Source: Candidatus Puniceispirillum sp. (GTDB taxonomy: Bacteria; Pseudomonadota; Alphaproteobacteria; Puniceispirillales; Puniceispirillaceae). From it: a stretch of 64,000 nt of DNA. Each line of letters opens with the position of its first letter. Positions within the stretch are counted from its first letter, which is position 1. The stretch is taken from contig JAOEVD010000009.1 of NCBI GenBank assembly GCA_028383305.1, positions 1 through 64,000 on the forward strand, in the 5' to 3' direction. The position numbers and the translations under genes were made by a program. Of this stretch, positions 51,688 to 60,360 are shown piece by piece. Below the pieces are notes generated by a model. It saw only the letters and a program-made list of their open reading frames with translations, had not been told where the DNA came from and searched no databases.

Positions 51688-51743
51688 TGACGCGCGGCGT
51701 TTGAATCGCGCGTCATGCAATAGCCGGATTTATCCGGCTATTG
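51688..51743. terminator. Two consecutive perfect hairpins
   Basis: TGACGCGCG/CGCGCGTCA (9-bp arms, 51688-51696 and 51707-51715) is followed at once by CAATAGCCGGAT/ATCCGGCTATTG (12-bp arms with a 2-base loop, 51718-51729 and 51732-51743). They start nine bases after the thioesterase stop. No T-run follows, so they could terminate transcription, stabilise the 3' end of the upstream message, or be an extragenic palindromic repeat. Confidence 0.65.
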
Positions 51744-51828
51744 GTAAAGACGGGATGTTCTGGTTAGACTGGTCATGTCGCATCTTTGCCGGTCTGTTCT
51801 GGATGCCGATGTTTTTAAAGGTTTGATC

Positions 51829-53157
51829 ATGTCCGATTCCGCTTTGCTGCCGCATATTCTTGATCTGGCGTCTGTTTCGCGCCACAGCTTGCCGCAAGAT
51901 GCCCGCAAGATGGCGCAATTATCACTTTTTGACTGGATGGTGGTTAGCCTTGCCGGCGCGGATCAGCCATTGGCGCATATTATTCGTGATTTTGTGATGG
52001 CCGAAGGCGGGGTACCACGCGCGGCAGTCACTGGCGCGACGGTTCGCCTGCCTGCTCGTGCGGCCGCCCTTGCCAATGGCACGATTTCACATGCGCTGGA
52101 TTATGATGATACGCATTTCGCCTATATCGGCCATCCATCGGTTGCGATTTTTCCGGCGGCCTTGGCAGCGGCTGAAGATATGGGCGCATCGGCTGATGAT
52201 GTTGTTGATGCGTTTTTGATTGGCGCTGAATCGGCCTGCCGGATTGGCATGGTGCTTGGGCGTGATCATTATGATGCTGGCTTTCATCAAACGGCAACAT
52301 CGGGTGCGTTTGGTGCCACCATTGCCGCCTCGCGCCTTTACCAGCTTGATCGGGCTGCCACCAGTGCGGCGTTGGGGCTTGTCAGCACGCGCGCCGCGGG
52401 ACTGAAATCACAATTTGGCACGATGGGAAAACCATTCAATGCCGGTGCCGCCGCGGCAAATGGCATTGAGGCAGCCAGTCTTGCAAAACGCGGCTTTACC
52501 GCCAGCACCGATGCCTTTGCTGGCGCGCAAAGCTTTCTTGCCGCGCATCATGGTGCGGCTGGCGGCAGTGCCGCAATTGATGGTTGGTCTTTTGACCAGT
52601 TCTTTTTTGCCGCGGTCAGTCACAAGCTTCATGCCTGTTGCCACGGAACCCATGCGATGATCGAAGCGTTACTTTTGCTATTGGCTGATGGTGCTGTTGC
52701 GGTTGATGATCTTGATGAAATACAGGTTTATATCGCGCCCCGCTGGCAGAATGTTTGCGATATCAAGGCGCCTGAAACCGGCCTTGAAATTAAATTCAGC
52801 TATGTTTTCTTGGCGGCGATGGCGCTTCGGGGTGTCAATCTTGCGGCGTATGAAAGCTATGATGATGGCCTGTGCCATGATGCTGATCTGATTGAACTTG
52901 CCAAGCGGGTAAAGGTCATTGGCGATGATCAGATTGCCGACAGCGCCGCGCGCGTTGATCTTAAACGAAAAGATGGTCAATCACGATCCCAATCATTTGA
53001 TTTGCTGTCGTCGATTGATCCGGCGCTTCTTGGCACAAGATTGCTTGCCAAGGCCAAGGCGCTTATCGGTGATGATCGCGCCAATGATTTATGGGCGATG
53101 ACAAATGCGCTTGAACAGGCCTTGGCATCTGATATCGCCGCAAAATTACAAGGATAG
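51829..53157 (+). CDS. MmgE/PrpD-family enzyme (2-methylcitrate dehydratase / cis-aconitate decarboxylase family)
   Basis: A 442-residue protein of the MmgE/PrpD fold, which needs no iron-sulfur cluster. The family includes 2-methylcitrate dehydratase, cis-aconitate decarboxylase (itaconate maker) and iminodisuccinate epimerase. Conserved segments are HALDYDDTHFAYIGHPS (Asp91, Thr95, His102), GFHQTATSGAFGA (His153), GTMGKPFNAGAAA (Lys201) and SHKLHACCHGTHA (Lys266). Gene context gives the best clue: it is followed by a MaoC-like hydratase, CitE-like lyase and CaiB CoA-transferase, which could process itaconate or mesaconate. No prpB/prpC is present, so methylcitrate cycle use is less likely. 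ATG at 51829 is preferred to the upstream start at 51775. Confidence 0.85.
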   Translation: MSDSALLPHILDLASVSRHSLPQDARKMAQLSLFDWMVVSLAGADQPLAHIIRDFVMAEGGVPRAAVTGATVRLPARAAALANGTISHALDYDDTHFAYIGHPSVAIFPAALAAAEDMGASADDVVDAFLIGAESACRIGMVLGRDHYDAGFHQTATSGAFGATIAASRLYQLDRAATSAALGLVSTRAAGLKSQFGTMGKPFNAGAAAANGIEAASLAKRGFTASTDAFAGAQSFLAAHHGAAGGSAAIDGWSFDQFFFAAVSHKLHACCHGTHAMIEALLLLLADGAVAVDDLDEIQVYIAPRWQNVCDIKAPETGLEIKFSYVFLAAMALRGVNLAAYESYDDGLCHDADLIELAKRVKVIGDDQIADSAARVDLKRKDGQSRSQSFDLLSSIDPALLGTRLLAKAKALIGDDRANDLWAMTNALEQALASDIAAKLQG

Positions 53158-53214
53158 CCGGTTGTCTTATAGAATTTCTGGCATGATGGCATGACCAAGC
53201 AAAGGAGTGAGTTT

Positions 53215-54042
53215 ATGGATTTTTCCGATTGGATCGGCAATAGCGTGTCAAGCGATGACGTGATTACGGCGCGTATGGTCGATCATTTTAAACATACGCT
53301 TGGCGATCATTGTTTTACCGGCAATGAGGTACCGCCTGGGTTGCATTGGTGTTTGGCGCCCGAAGCGGTTAGTCCGAAATTGCTTGGCCCTGATGGCCAT
53401 CCAAAGCGCGGGGATTTTCTGCCTGAAATTCCCTACGCACGCCGGATGTGGGCAGGGGGCTGGCTGGAATTTCATGGTGATTTCAAGATTGGCAATCATG
53501 TCAAAAAGCAAAGCCGCATTGATGATATCAGCTTTAAATCAGGCAAAAGTGGCAATTTATGTTTTGTTGCGGTGACGCATGAATTTTCCGTTGGCGGCAA
53601 GTTGAAATTGCGCGAACGCCATGATGTTGTTTATCGTGAAGAAGTGACGGCCGCGCCGCCGCTTGCCCCGATCACCGACAGCATGGCGGCGCATCGCTGG
53701 CAGGTTGATGCCAATAGCGTGATGCTGTTTCGTTATTCGGCGCTGACATTTAATGGTCATCGCATTCATTATGATCTACCCTATTCGACCAATGTCGAAG
53801 GGCATGGCGGCTTGTTGGTTCATGGCCCATTGCAGGCAACATTGATGCTGAATTTGGCCTGCAGCATTGGCGCAAAATTGCCAAAACATATGGCTTACCG
53901 CGGTGTTCGGCCATTAGTTTGTGGCGATCCGGTCATGGTTGATGCGTCACCTGAAAATGATGAAGCTGGCCACGTCATGCTTGCGGCCTGTGTTCGCGGC
54001 GCCGATGGCAATATTACGATGAAAGCCACCGTTACCCTCTAG
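53215..54042 (+). CDS. MaoC-like dehydratase/hydratase (mesaconyl-C4-CoA hydratase type)
   Basis: A 275-residue double-hotdog protein resembling HTD2/mesaconyl-C4-CoA hydratase. FSDWIGNSVSSDDVITA at the N-terminus, GNEVPPGLHWCLAPEAV, PYARRMWAGGWLEFH and the second hotdog with NGHRIHYDLPYS (active-site region) and GLLVHGPLQATLM are typical. Family members hydrate branched C5 enoyl-CoAs or act on acyl-ACPs. Between a PrpD-like gene and a CitE-like lyase, hydration of itaconyl- or mesaconyl-CoA to citramalyl-CoA is a good inference. ATG at 53215 follows AAAGGAG. Confidence 0.85.
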   Translation: MDFSDWIGNSVSSDDVITARMVDHFKHTLGDHCFTGNEVPPGLHWCLAPEAVSPKLLGPDGHPKRGDFLPEIPYARRMWAGGWLEFHGDFKIGNHVKKQSRIDDISFKSGKSGNLCFVAVTHEFSVGGKLKLRERHDVVYREEVTAAPPLAPITDSMAAHRWQVDANSVMLFRYSALTFNGHRIHYDLPYSTNVEGHGGLLVHGPLQATLMLNLACSIGAKLPKHMAYRGVRPLVCGDPVMVDASPENDEAGHVMLAACVRGADGNITMKATVTL

Positions 54043-54065
54043 CCGACATTGTGAAAGACCGATCC

Positions 54066-54881
54066 ATGACCACACCAAAGCCCTTATCCGTTCCGCTATT
54101 TGTGCCGGGGCATCGTCCTGAATTATTGGCAAAGGCCGGTGCCAGTGGTGCCGATGCGGTGATTCTTGATCTTGAAGATGCGGTTGCTGATGCTGATAAA
54201 CCCGCAGCCCATGCCGCCCTTATGTCGCGGCCTGATTTGCCGGTGCCATTGGTCGTGCGCTGCAACGGATTTGACTCAAGCTGGTTTGCCAAAGACATGG
54301 CGGCTTTGGCCGAGAACCCGCCACAGATGATTATGCTGCCAAAGGCAGAATCGGTTGATCATCTTGATGTGATTGCCAAACAAATTGGCGCAGATATCCC
54401 AATCATCCCAATTGTTGAAAGCGCGCTTGGGCTGGCCACAATCGAGGCCATGATGATGCATCCATCAGTGTTGCAATGCGCGTTTGGTCATCTGGATTTC
54501 TCACTTGATATCGGGGCTGATCCGCAGTGGGATTCGCTTTACTATGCGCGTGGTAAGATTGTTGTTGCATCGCGCCTTGGGCAAAAGGCATCGCCGCTTG
54601 ATGGGGTCGCGGTGCGGTTTGATGATGCCGAGATTGTCGCTGGTGAGGCACGGCGCGCGCGCGACATGGGCTTTGGTGGCAAGCTGTTAATTCACCCCAA
54701 ACAGATTGCACCGGCAAAGGCCGTGTTTCGGCCAAGCGATGCCGATTATAAATGGGCGCAGCGCGTCATGGTCGCTGTTGCCAATAGCGCATCAGCGGTT
54801 CAGCTTGACGGGGCAATGGTTGATGTGCCGGTGATCAAACGCGCCGAGGCCATTATCCGTGATTATGAGGCGCTGGCGTAA
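54066..54881 (+). CDS. CitE-like CoA-ester lyase (citramalyl-CoA / malyl-CoA lyase type)
   Basis: A 271-residue TIM-barrel lyase of the HpcH/HpaI-CitE family, which cleaves 3-hydroxyacyl-CoA-type compounds such as citramalyl-CoA (to acetyl-CoA and pyruvate) or malyl-CoA. Motifs are VPGHRPELLAKA, ILDLEDAVADADKPAA (metal-binding acid), VRCNGFDS (substrate Arg), MLPKAESVDHL (metal Glu), CAFGHLDFSLDIG (metal Asp) and LLIHPKQIAPAKAVF. No citrate lyase subunits are present, so it acts alone. The order hydratase, lyase, CoA-transferase matches itaconate or mesaconate degradation modules of other bacteria. Confidence 0.88.
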   Translation: MTTPKPLSVPLFVPGHRPELLAKAGASGADAVILDLEDAVADADKPAAHAALMSRPDLPVPLVVRCNGFDSSWFAKDMAALAENPPQMIMLPKAESVDHLDVIAKQIGADIPIIPIVESALGLATIEAMMMHPSVLQCAFGHLDFSLDIGADPQWDSLYYARGKIVVASRLGQKASPLDGVAVRFDDAEIVAGEARRARDMGFGGKLLIHPKQIAPAKAVFRPSDADYKWAQRVMVAVANSASAVQLDGAMVDVPVIKRAEAIIRDYEALA

Positions 54882-54904
54882 TGCGACGCTGGCCAGATCA
54901 TGGC

Positions 54905-54936
54905 GGCAAAATACTGAATTGGCAAAATATTGAATT
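54905..54936. repeat. 16-bp tandem duplication (15/16) next to a ribosome site
   Basis: Copies at 54905-54920 and 54921-54936 (GGCAAAATA...GAATT) lie just before the AGGAGAG ribosome site of the CoA-transferase, lengthening the spacer after the lyase. Confidence 0.85.
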
Positions 54937-54950
54937 GGCAGGAGAGTTTA

Positions 54951-56084
54951 ATGGCGAATAGCCCAAATCGTGATCTTGACGGATTGCTAGTGATCAGTCT
55001 TGAACAGGCTGTTGCCGCGCCTTACGCCGCAAGCCGACTTGCCGATGCTGGTGCGCGGGTGATTAAGGTTGAACGTCCCGAAGGTGATTTTGCCCGTGGC
55101 TATGACGCTGATGCGAATGGGCATAGTTCGTATTTTGTATGGCTTAATCGCGGCAAGGAATCGGTCGCGCTTGATCTCAAACAGCCCGATGATCTGCAGA
55201 TTTTCAAACAAATGCTGTCCAAGGCTGATGTGTTTATCCAGAATTTGATGCCTGGGGCGCTCGATCGTCTTGGCGTTTCGATGGCCGATTTGCGGCAGGC
55301 CGACCCGCGATTGATTACCTGCGATATCAGCGGTTATGGCGCGTCTGGCCCCTTTGCCCAGATGAAGGCCTATGATTTTCTGGTTCAGGCTGAAGTTGGG
55401 TTGGCGCAGATTACTGGCGCGCCTGAAGAACCTGGCCGTGTTGGTGTTTCGATCTGTGATATTGCCGCGGGAATGACGGCCCATGCGGCGGTTTTGCAGG
55501 CTTTGGTGGCGCGAGCAAAAACTGGTGAAGGCCGCGCCATTGAAGTGTCGCTATTTCATGCGCTTGCCGATTGGATGAATGTTCCCTATCTGCAACATCA
55601 TTATGGCGGGCGGGAAATTCGGCGTCCCGGACTGCATCACCCGACGATTGCGCCTTATGGTGCCTATCGTTGCGGCGATGACCGGATGCTGTTGATCTCA
55701 ATCCAGAATGAGCGCGAATGGCTGCGGCTATGTAGTGATGTTCTTGACCAGCCCGATTTACCGCAAAATCCAAAATTTGACAGCAATGTCCACCGGGTTG
55801 AAAATCGCGCGTCGCTTGATGCGGTTATGAATGGAGTTTTCAGCCAATATTCAATCGATAAAATTGCCGAAAAACTGCAGGTGGCGCAAATTGCCTTTGG
55901 CCGGTTGAATGATATGAATATGTTTACGCAACATCCGCAAAACCGGTTTGTTTCGGTTCGCACCTCGGCTGGTGATGTACAGCTATTATCACCCGGCGCG
56001 ATTGTGAATGGCATCTTGCCGAGATTGGGTGATGTTCCCGACCTTGGCCAGCATAGCGCGGCTATCCGCGCCGAATTTTCCTAG
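54951..56084 (+). CDS. CaiB/BaiF family III CoA-transferase (third of three)
   Basis: 377 residues. Motifs LLVISLEQAVAAPYAASRLADAGARVIKVERPEGDF, FVWLNRGKESVALDL, CDISGYGASGPF and presumed catalytic Asp170 in VSICDIAAGMTAHAA. The EQAVAAP start and PEGDFARGYD segment are like the succinyl-CoA-dependent itaconate, citramalate or mesaconate transferases. It ends the PrpD-MaoC-CitE run and converges on the LysR gene. Activation of a C5 dicarboxylate with succinyl-CoA as donor is the favoured role. ATG at 54951 follows AGGAGAG. Confidence 0.88.
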   Translation: MANSPNRDLDGLLVISLEQAVAAPYAASRLADAGARVIKVERPEGDFARGYDADANGHSSYFVWLNRGKESVALDLKQPDDLQIFKQMLSKADVFIQNLMPGALDRLGVSMADLRQADPRLITCDISGYGASGPFAQMKAYDFLVQAEVGLAQITGAPEEPGRVGVSICDIAAGMTAHAAVLQALVARAKTGEGRAIEVSLFHALADWMNVPYLQHHYGGREIRRPGLHHPTIAPYGAYRCGDDRMLLISIQNEREWLRLCSDVLDQPDLPQNPKFDSNVHRVENRASLDAVMNGVFSQYSIDKIAEKLQVAQIAFGRLNDMNMFTQHPQNRFVSVRTSAGDVQLLSPGAIVNGILPRLGDVPDLGQHSAAIRAEFS

Positions 56085-56144
56085 ATGATGCGCAGGGATA
56101 TCGTGCAAAGCTGCATTTAAGCCAGATTTTGAATCAGATTGCAT

Positions 56145-57032
56145 TTAGGCCGAAAATTCGCCAATGCGAACCGCATCACGAAACGCCGCTTCGGCAGCCT
56201 TGATTACGGTTAATTTGGGATTGCCGTCACGATAGACAAGCCCAAGCTGGCGTGCCGGCGCTTTGGCGCCAAGCGCAAGGCGTTTGACCGGTAGCGGGTT
56301 CATATTCCGAACACAGCGTTTAGGCACAATCGAGACGCCAAGATTGGCCATCACCATGCTTGAGATTGCTTCCAGCCCCTCAAGCTCCATCGAATCCTTG
56401 ACCGTGATTTTGCGCTTTTGAAGCCAGCTTTCGACCATCTGGCCAAAAATGGCATTGCGGTCAAACCGGATAAAGGGACGGGTACGAAGCAGTTCAAGCG
56501 GATCGTCACTTTCGGTTTGCGGCGGTGCCAAAAGCTGCATTGGTTCGGCGGCAATGTCAAAACAGGATAATCCCTGTGGCAAAAGGGCGGGGCGTGTGAT
56601 GATCGCCGCATCAATCGTGCCGCGATCAAGCTGTTGCAGTAATTGATATGACAGCCCGGGAAAAATCACCACATGCAAATCGGCATGACGCTGGCGCAAT
56701 AAAGACAGGCCAAGCGGCACCAATCCGGTCAAAGTGGTTGGCACCGCGCCAAGCACCAATTCACCCTTGAAGCCTTGCTCGCCAATGACCGATGCCAGAA
56801 TACCGTCATAGTCACGGATAATATCTGCCGCTTTGCTGGCCATTGCCCGTCCGGTTGGGGTTAATTCGGGACGCCGGTTTTTCCGGTCGAAAAGCGTGAC
56901 TCCCCATAATGATTCCAGTGCTTTCATCTGCTGGCTTACCGCCGCATGGGTGATGTGACAGGCAGCCGCGGCGGCGCTGAACGAGCCATGTGTTTGAATG
57001 GCAAGCAAGGTACGAAGTTGGCGAAGGGACAT
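56145..57032 (-). CDS. LysR-type transcriptional regulator
   Basis: A 295-residue LysR protein. The DNA-binding helix-turn-helix is GSFSAAAAACHITHAAVSQQMKALE, followed by LFDRKNRRPELTPTG and a two-lobe effector domain (GELVLGAVPTTLTGLVPLGLSLL, SSMVMANLGVSIVPKRC). It is divergent from the sdhBCDA-fumarase operon, 142 bases away, with a T-N11-A dyad in between, and convergent with the CaiB/CitE operon. It may sense a C4 or C5 dicarboxylate or CoA ester and control one or both operons; effector unknown. Confidence 0.88.
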   Translation of the reverse strand: MSLRQLRTLLAIQTHGSFSAAAAACHITHAAVSQQMKALESLWGVTLFDRKNRRPELTPTGRAMASKAADIIRDYDGILASVIGEQGFKGELVLGAVPTTLTGLVPLGLSLLRQRHADLHVVIFPGLSYQLLQQLDRGTIDAAIITRPALLPQGLSCFDIAAEPMQLLAPPQTESDDPLELLRTRPFIRFDRNAIFGQMVESWLQKRKITVKDSMELEGLEAISSMVMANLGVSIVPKRCVRNMNPLPVKRLALGAKAPARQLGLVYRDGNPKLTVIKAAEAAFRDAVRIGEFSA

Positions 57033-57077
57033 ATGCGTCTATCCAGCCTATGACAATCTTTGTTTTGTAAGTATTAA

Positions 57078-57094
57078 TGTAAAATTTTTTTACA
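57078..57094. promoter_or_regulatory. LysR-type operator candidate
   Basis: TGTAAA-ATTTT-TTTACA is a perfect dyad containing a T-N11-A core, located in the AT-rich 142-base region between the LysR gene and sdhB. It is 81 bases before the sdhB start, suitable for activation of the operon and autoregulation. Confidence 0.55.
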
Positions 57095-57174
57095 CAATAA
57101 GTAAATATTATTTAGTTTCATTAAGAAAAAATGAAATTTATAATGCACTAGGTTTATGAAAATGGAGTAATCTG

Positions 57175-57915
57175 GTGGCGAATGAAACGCAAACAATGAC
57201 ACAATCCATGACCGTGTCGATCTGGCGTGAAAATGGCGATGATGGCCGCTTTGAAAAATATGAAGTGCCAGCGAGGGAAAACCAGACAGTGCTTGATGTT
57301 GTGGCCTATGTCCAACAGCATATTGACCCCACTTTATCTTACCGGTTTGCTTGCCGCGTTGGCATGTGCGGATCTTGTGCGATGATGGTCAATGGATCGC
57401 CGCGCTGGACGTGCCGAACACATGTTAGCAAGGTCGTTGCCGATGATCAGCTTGAGGTTGCGCCGCTTCGTAATTTGCCGGTGATCAAGGATTTGGCAAC
57501 CGATATGGATCCGTTCTTTGAAAAATGGGTTGCGGCTGAAGCGGTGTTTCACCCAAGCAAGACACGCCATGACCCGATGGCAGCCATCACCCCTGATGAT
57601 CCAATGCGAATTGCCGCCAGCGAGGCGATTGAATGTATCAATTGCGCGGTCTGTTATGCGGCTTGTGACGTGGTTGAATCCAACCCCGATTATTTTGGAC
57701 CGGCAGCGTTGAACCGGTCCTGGTCTCTGGTGAATGACATCCGTGATGATGGGCAAGATGTGCGGCTTGCCGCTGTTGGGTCAAATGGGGGCTGTCATAA
57801 TTGCCATTCCCAGCAAGGCTGTGTGCAATATTGCCCGAATGAATTGAACCCAACCTTGTCGATTGCCGGATTGAAGCGCGAAACGACAAAAGCCCTTTTC
57901 CGCCGGAGCCGCTAG
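57175..57915 (+). CDS. sdhB: Succinate dehydrogenase/fumarate reductase iron-sulfur subunit
   Basis: Electron-transfer subunit, 246 residues. [2Fe-2S] ligands Cys60, Cys65, Cys68 and Cys80 (ACRVGMCGSC...C); [4Fe-4S] ligands Cys154, Cys157 and Cys160 in CINCAVCYAAC, with Cys164; third-cluster cysteines Cys207, Cys210, Cys216 and Cys220 in CHNCHSQQGCVQYCP. The third motif has one extra Cys compared with the usual pattern. Start is GTG with GGAG seven bases upstream. It is the first gene of an operon ordered B-C-D-A, unlike the usual alphaproteobacterial sdhCDAB, suggesting a second complex with a specialised substrate or direction. Confidence 0.9.
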   Translation: MANETQTMTQSMTVSIWRENGDDGRFEKYEVPARENQTVLDVVAYVQQHIDPTLSYRFACRVGMCGSCAMMVNGSPRWTCRTHVSKVVADDQLEVAPLRNLPVIKDLATDMDPFFEKWVAAEAVFHPSKTRHDPMAAITPDDPMRIAASEAIECINCAVCYAACDVVESNPDYFGPAALNRSWSLVNDIRDDGQDVRLAAVGSNGGCHNCHSQQGCVQYCPNELNPTLSIAGLKRETTKALFRRSR

Positions 57916-58260
57916 ATGCTTGATGTTCGTTTATATATGTTACAGCGCTTGACGGCGCTGGTCATGGCGCCGCTCGTGATTGGGCATATTGCGGTGATGA
58001 TCTATGCTGTTCAGGGCGGTTTGACAGTTGACGAAATTCTGGCGCGGACACAAGGCTCGGTTGCGTGGTTTTTGTTTTATGGCAGCTTTGTTGTTGCCGT
58101 TTCGATTCACGGTGCCATCGGATTGCGGGTCATTAGTTTTGAATGGTTTGGCCTGAAGGGGAGCGCCCTGCAACTTTTTAGCTGGGCGGTTTTTGCGCTT
58201 TTGTTTGGGCTAGGTGCAAAGGCTGTCTATGCTGTTACCTTTGCAGGAGTTGGGCTATGA
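57916..58260 (+). CDS. sdhC: Succinate dehydrogenase-type membrane anchor subunit C
   Basis: A 114-residue protein with three hydrophobic segments. The LQRLTALVMAPLVIGHIAVM helix carries a His in the heme or quinone position, and a second His is in VSIHGAIGLRVI. The start lies directly after the sdhB stop codon and the end overlaps the next gene (ATGA). With the following protein it forms the two-subunit anchor of the complex. Confidence 0.85.
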   Translation: MLDVRLYMLQRLTALVMAPLVIGHIAVMIYAVQGGLTVDEILARTQGSVAWFLFYGSFVVAVSIHGAIGLRVISFEWFGLKGSALQLFSWAVFALLFGLGAKAVYAVTFAGVGL

Positions 58261-58598
58261 TCCGGCCGCATCGCACGCATCCATTATGGTTTGCCTTTTT
58301 GCTTCACCGTTTATCAGGGCTTGGTCTGGCGCTGTTTCTACCACTCCATTTCTACATGCTGTCATTGGCGATTTCAGCACCGGCGCGCCTTGACGGGTTT
58401 TTGCGTTTTACCGATTTGACCATTGTGAAACTGGCCGAATATGGTTTGGTGTTTTTGCTAGCGGCGCATTTATTTGGTGGGCTTCGGCTAATGGCATTAG
58501 AATTTCTACCATGGAGCCCACATCAGAAAACAATGGCGGCACTGGCGGTGGCGTTTGCCTTTCTGGTGTCGACGTTATTCTTTTTGAAAGCGATTTAA
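58257..58598 (+). CDS. sdhD: Succinate dehydrogenase-type membrane anchor subunit D
   Basis: 113 residues with three membrane segments. The HRLSGLGLALFLPLHFYML helix, with its RxSG quinone-site motif and His, and the AAHLFGGLRLMALE helix resemble SdhC-type cytochrome b subunits, so C and D labels are a matter of order. It begins inside the stop of the previous gene and ends four bases before sdhA, showing tight coupling. Confidence 0.85.
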   Translation: MIRPHRTHPLWFAFLLHRLSGLGLALFLPLHFYMLSLAISAPARLDGFLRFTDLTIVKLAEYGLVFLLAAHLFGGLRLMALEFLPWSPHQKTMAALAVAFAFLVSTLFFLKAI

Positions 58599-58602
58599 TC
58601 CG

Positions 58603-60360
58603 ATGAAACCAATTATTGAACGACATGATACTGATATTCTGATTTTGGGAACTGGCGGCGCTGGATTATTTGCCGCCCTTCACGCGCAAAAAGCGGCACC
58701 AGATCAAAAAGTCACCATTGCGGTAAAAGGGCTGATTGGAAAATCGGGCTGCACGCGCATGGTTCAAGGTGGTTATAATGTGGCACTGAATCCGCAAGAT
58801 TCGGTTGAGCGGCACTTTATGGATACGATCATTGGCGGCAAATGGCTTCCTGATCAGGATATGGCATGGAAGCTTGTAACCGAGGCGGTAACACGAATCC
58901 ATGAGTTGGAAAATGAAATTGGCTGTTTTTTCGACCGTAACCCCGACGGCACGCTTCATCAAAAGGCCTTTGCTGGGCAGACTTTTGACCGCACCGCGCA
59001 CAAGGGCGATCTGACCGGCATTGAAATCATCAGCCGTTTGATGGAACAGGTGCTGTCACGGCCAATTGAAAAATTGCAGGAACATCGGGCGATCGGCCTG
59101 ATTCCGTCGCGTGATGGCAGCGCACTTGCGGGTGTTTTATTTATTGATATGCGCCGCGGCACATTCCGGCTGGTTCGGGCCAAAACCGTTTTGATGGCAA
59201 CTGGCGGCGGCCCGACAATGTATAAATATCACACCCCCTCGGGTGATAAGAGCATGGATGGTCTGTCGATGGCTTTGCGCCGCGGGCTTGGGCTTCGCGA
59301 TATGGAAATGGTGCAGTTTCATCCAACTGGCTTGATGGCAGGTGACGAAACCAAAATGACCGGAACGGTTCTTGAAGAAGGGCTTCGGGGTGCTGGCGGC
59401 CATTTGATAAATGGTAAAAATGAACGTTTCATGTTCACTTATGATGATGCTGGTGAACGCGCAACGCGCGATATCGTCAGCCGCGCCATTTATGAAGAAA
59501 TGCGCCAAGGCCGCACATCGCCTTATGGCGGGGTTTATATTTCGATGGCGCATCTTGGGCCAGAAAATGTTGCCAAGAAATTTCAGGGCATGGTGAAGCG
59601 CTGCGCTGATAGCGGCTTTGATCTTGCTGCTGGTCTTGTCGAGGTTGTGCCGACCGCGCATTATTTAATGGGCGGGGTTGTGGTTGATGTTGAAACCCGC
59701 ACCAGCCTTGACGGTCTTTTTGTGGCCGGCGAAGATGCTGGCGGGGCGCATGGGTCAAACCGGCTTGGCGGCAATGGCGTTGCGAATTCTACCGTCTATG
59801 GCGGTATCGCTGGCGATGTGATGGCGGCCGATGCCCAGAAAATGGGCGCACTTCATGATCCGGATGAAACCATTCTTGACCAAGAATTGGCGCGCGCAAT
59901 CATTCCATTTTCGGCCAAGCCAGGGAATGTTCAAGAACTTCGCGTCCGGCTGATGGATGCCATGTGGGACGATGTTGGGGTAATGCGCGATGCGGCTGGA
60001 TTAAAGCGCGGCATTGAAAAGATTGCGTCCTTGAAAACTGACATGGAAAATGTTGGTGTTTCGGCTGATAATCTGGCGTTTAACCTGTCATGGCATGATT
60101 GGCTAAGCCTGCAAAGCCTGATCGATACATCCGAAGTGATTGCCAAAGCTGGCCTGTCGCGCGAAAATTCACGCGGGGCGCATTTCCGCGAAGATTTCCC
60201 CGATGCTGGCTCGCTTGATGATTCTTATTTCACTATTGCCACATCGGGCGATAGGGGCATTGAAGTAAACCGCGAGGCGGTGAAATTCACCATTGTCAAA
60301 CCGGGTGAATCATTGCTTGGAGCCGATGAGGCTGAGACGCTGGTGGAGGCTGCGCAATGA
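58603..60360 (+). CDS. sdhA: Succinate dehydrogenase/fumarate reductase flavoprotein subunit
   Basis: FAD subunit that oxidises succinate or a related dicarboxylate; 585 residues. N-terminal FAD motif ILGTGGAGLFAALHA, the flavin-region SGCTRMVQGGYN, substrate-site FHPTGLM, EEGLRGAGGHLINGKNERFM (catalytic Arg), VVPTAHYLMGG, AHGSNRLGGNGVANS and the C-terminal SRGAHFREDFP helix. It is more divergent than a housekeeping SdhA (HTGSNRLGGNS is usual), so an alternative substrate such as methylsuccinate or itaconate-derived acids is possible. It overlaps the fumarase alpha gene by four bases. Confidence 0.88.
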   Translation: MKPIIERHDTDILILGTGGAGLFAALHAQKAAPDQKVTIAVKGLIGKSGCTRMVQGGYNVALNPQDSVERHFMDTIIGGKWLPDQDMAWKLVTEAVTRIHELENEIGCFFDRNPDGTLHQKAFAGQTFDRTAHKGDLTGIEIISRLMEQVLSRPIEKLQEHRAIGLIPSRDGSALAGVLFIDMRRGTFRLVRAKTVLMATGGGPTMYKYHTPSGDKSMDGLSMALRRGLGLRDMEMVQFHPTGLMAGDETKMTGTVLEEGLRGAGGHLINGKNERFMFTYDDAGERATRDIVSRAIYEEMRQGRTSPYGGVYISMAHLGPENVAKKFQGMVKRCADSGFDLAAGLVEVVPTAHYLMGGVVVDVETRTSLDGLFVAGEDAGGAHGSNRLGGNGVANSTVYGGIAGDVMAADAQKMGALHDPDETILDQELARAIIPFSAKPGNVQELRVRLMDAMWDDVGVMRDAAGLKRGIEKIASLKTDMENVGVSADNLAFNLSWHDWLSLQSLIDTSEVIAKAGLSRENSRGAHFREDFPDAGSLDDSYFTIATSGDRGIEVNREAVKFTIVKPGESLLGADEAETLVEAAQ

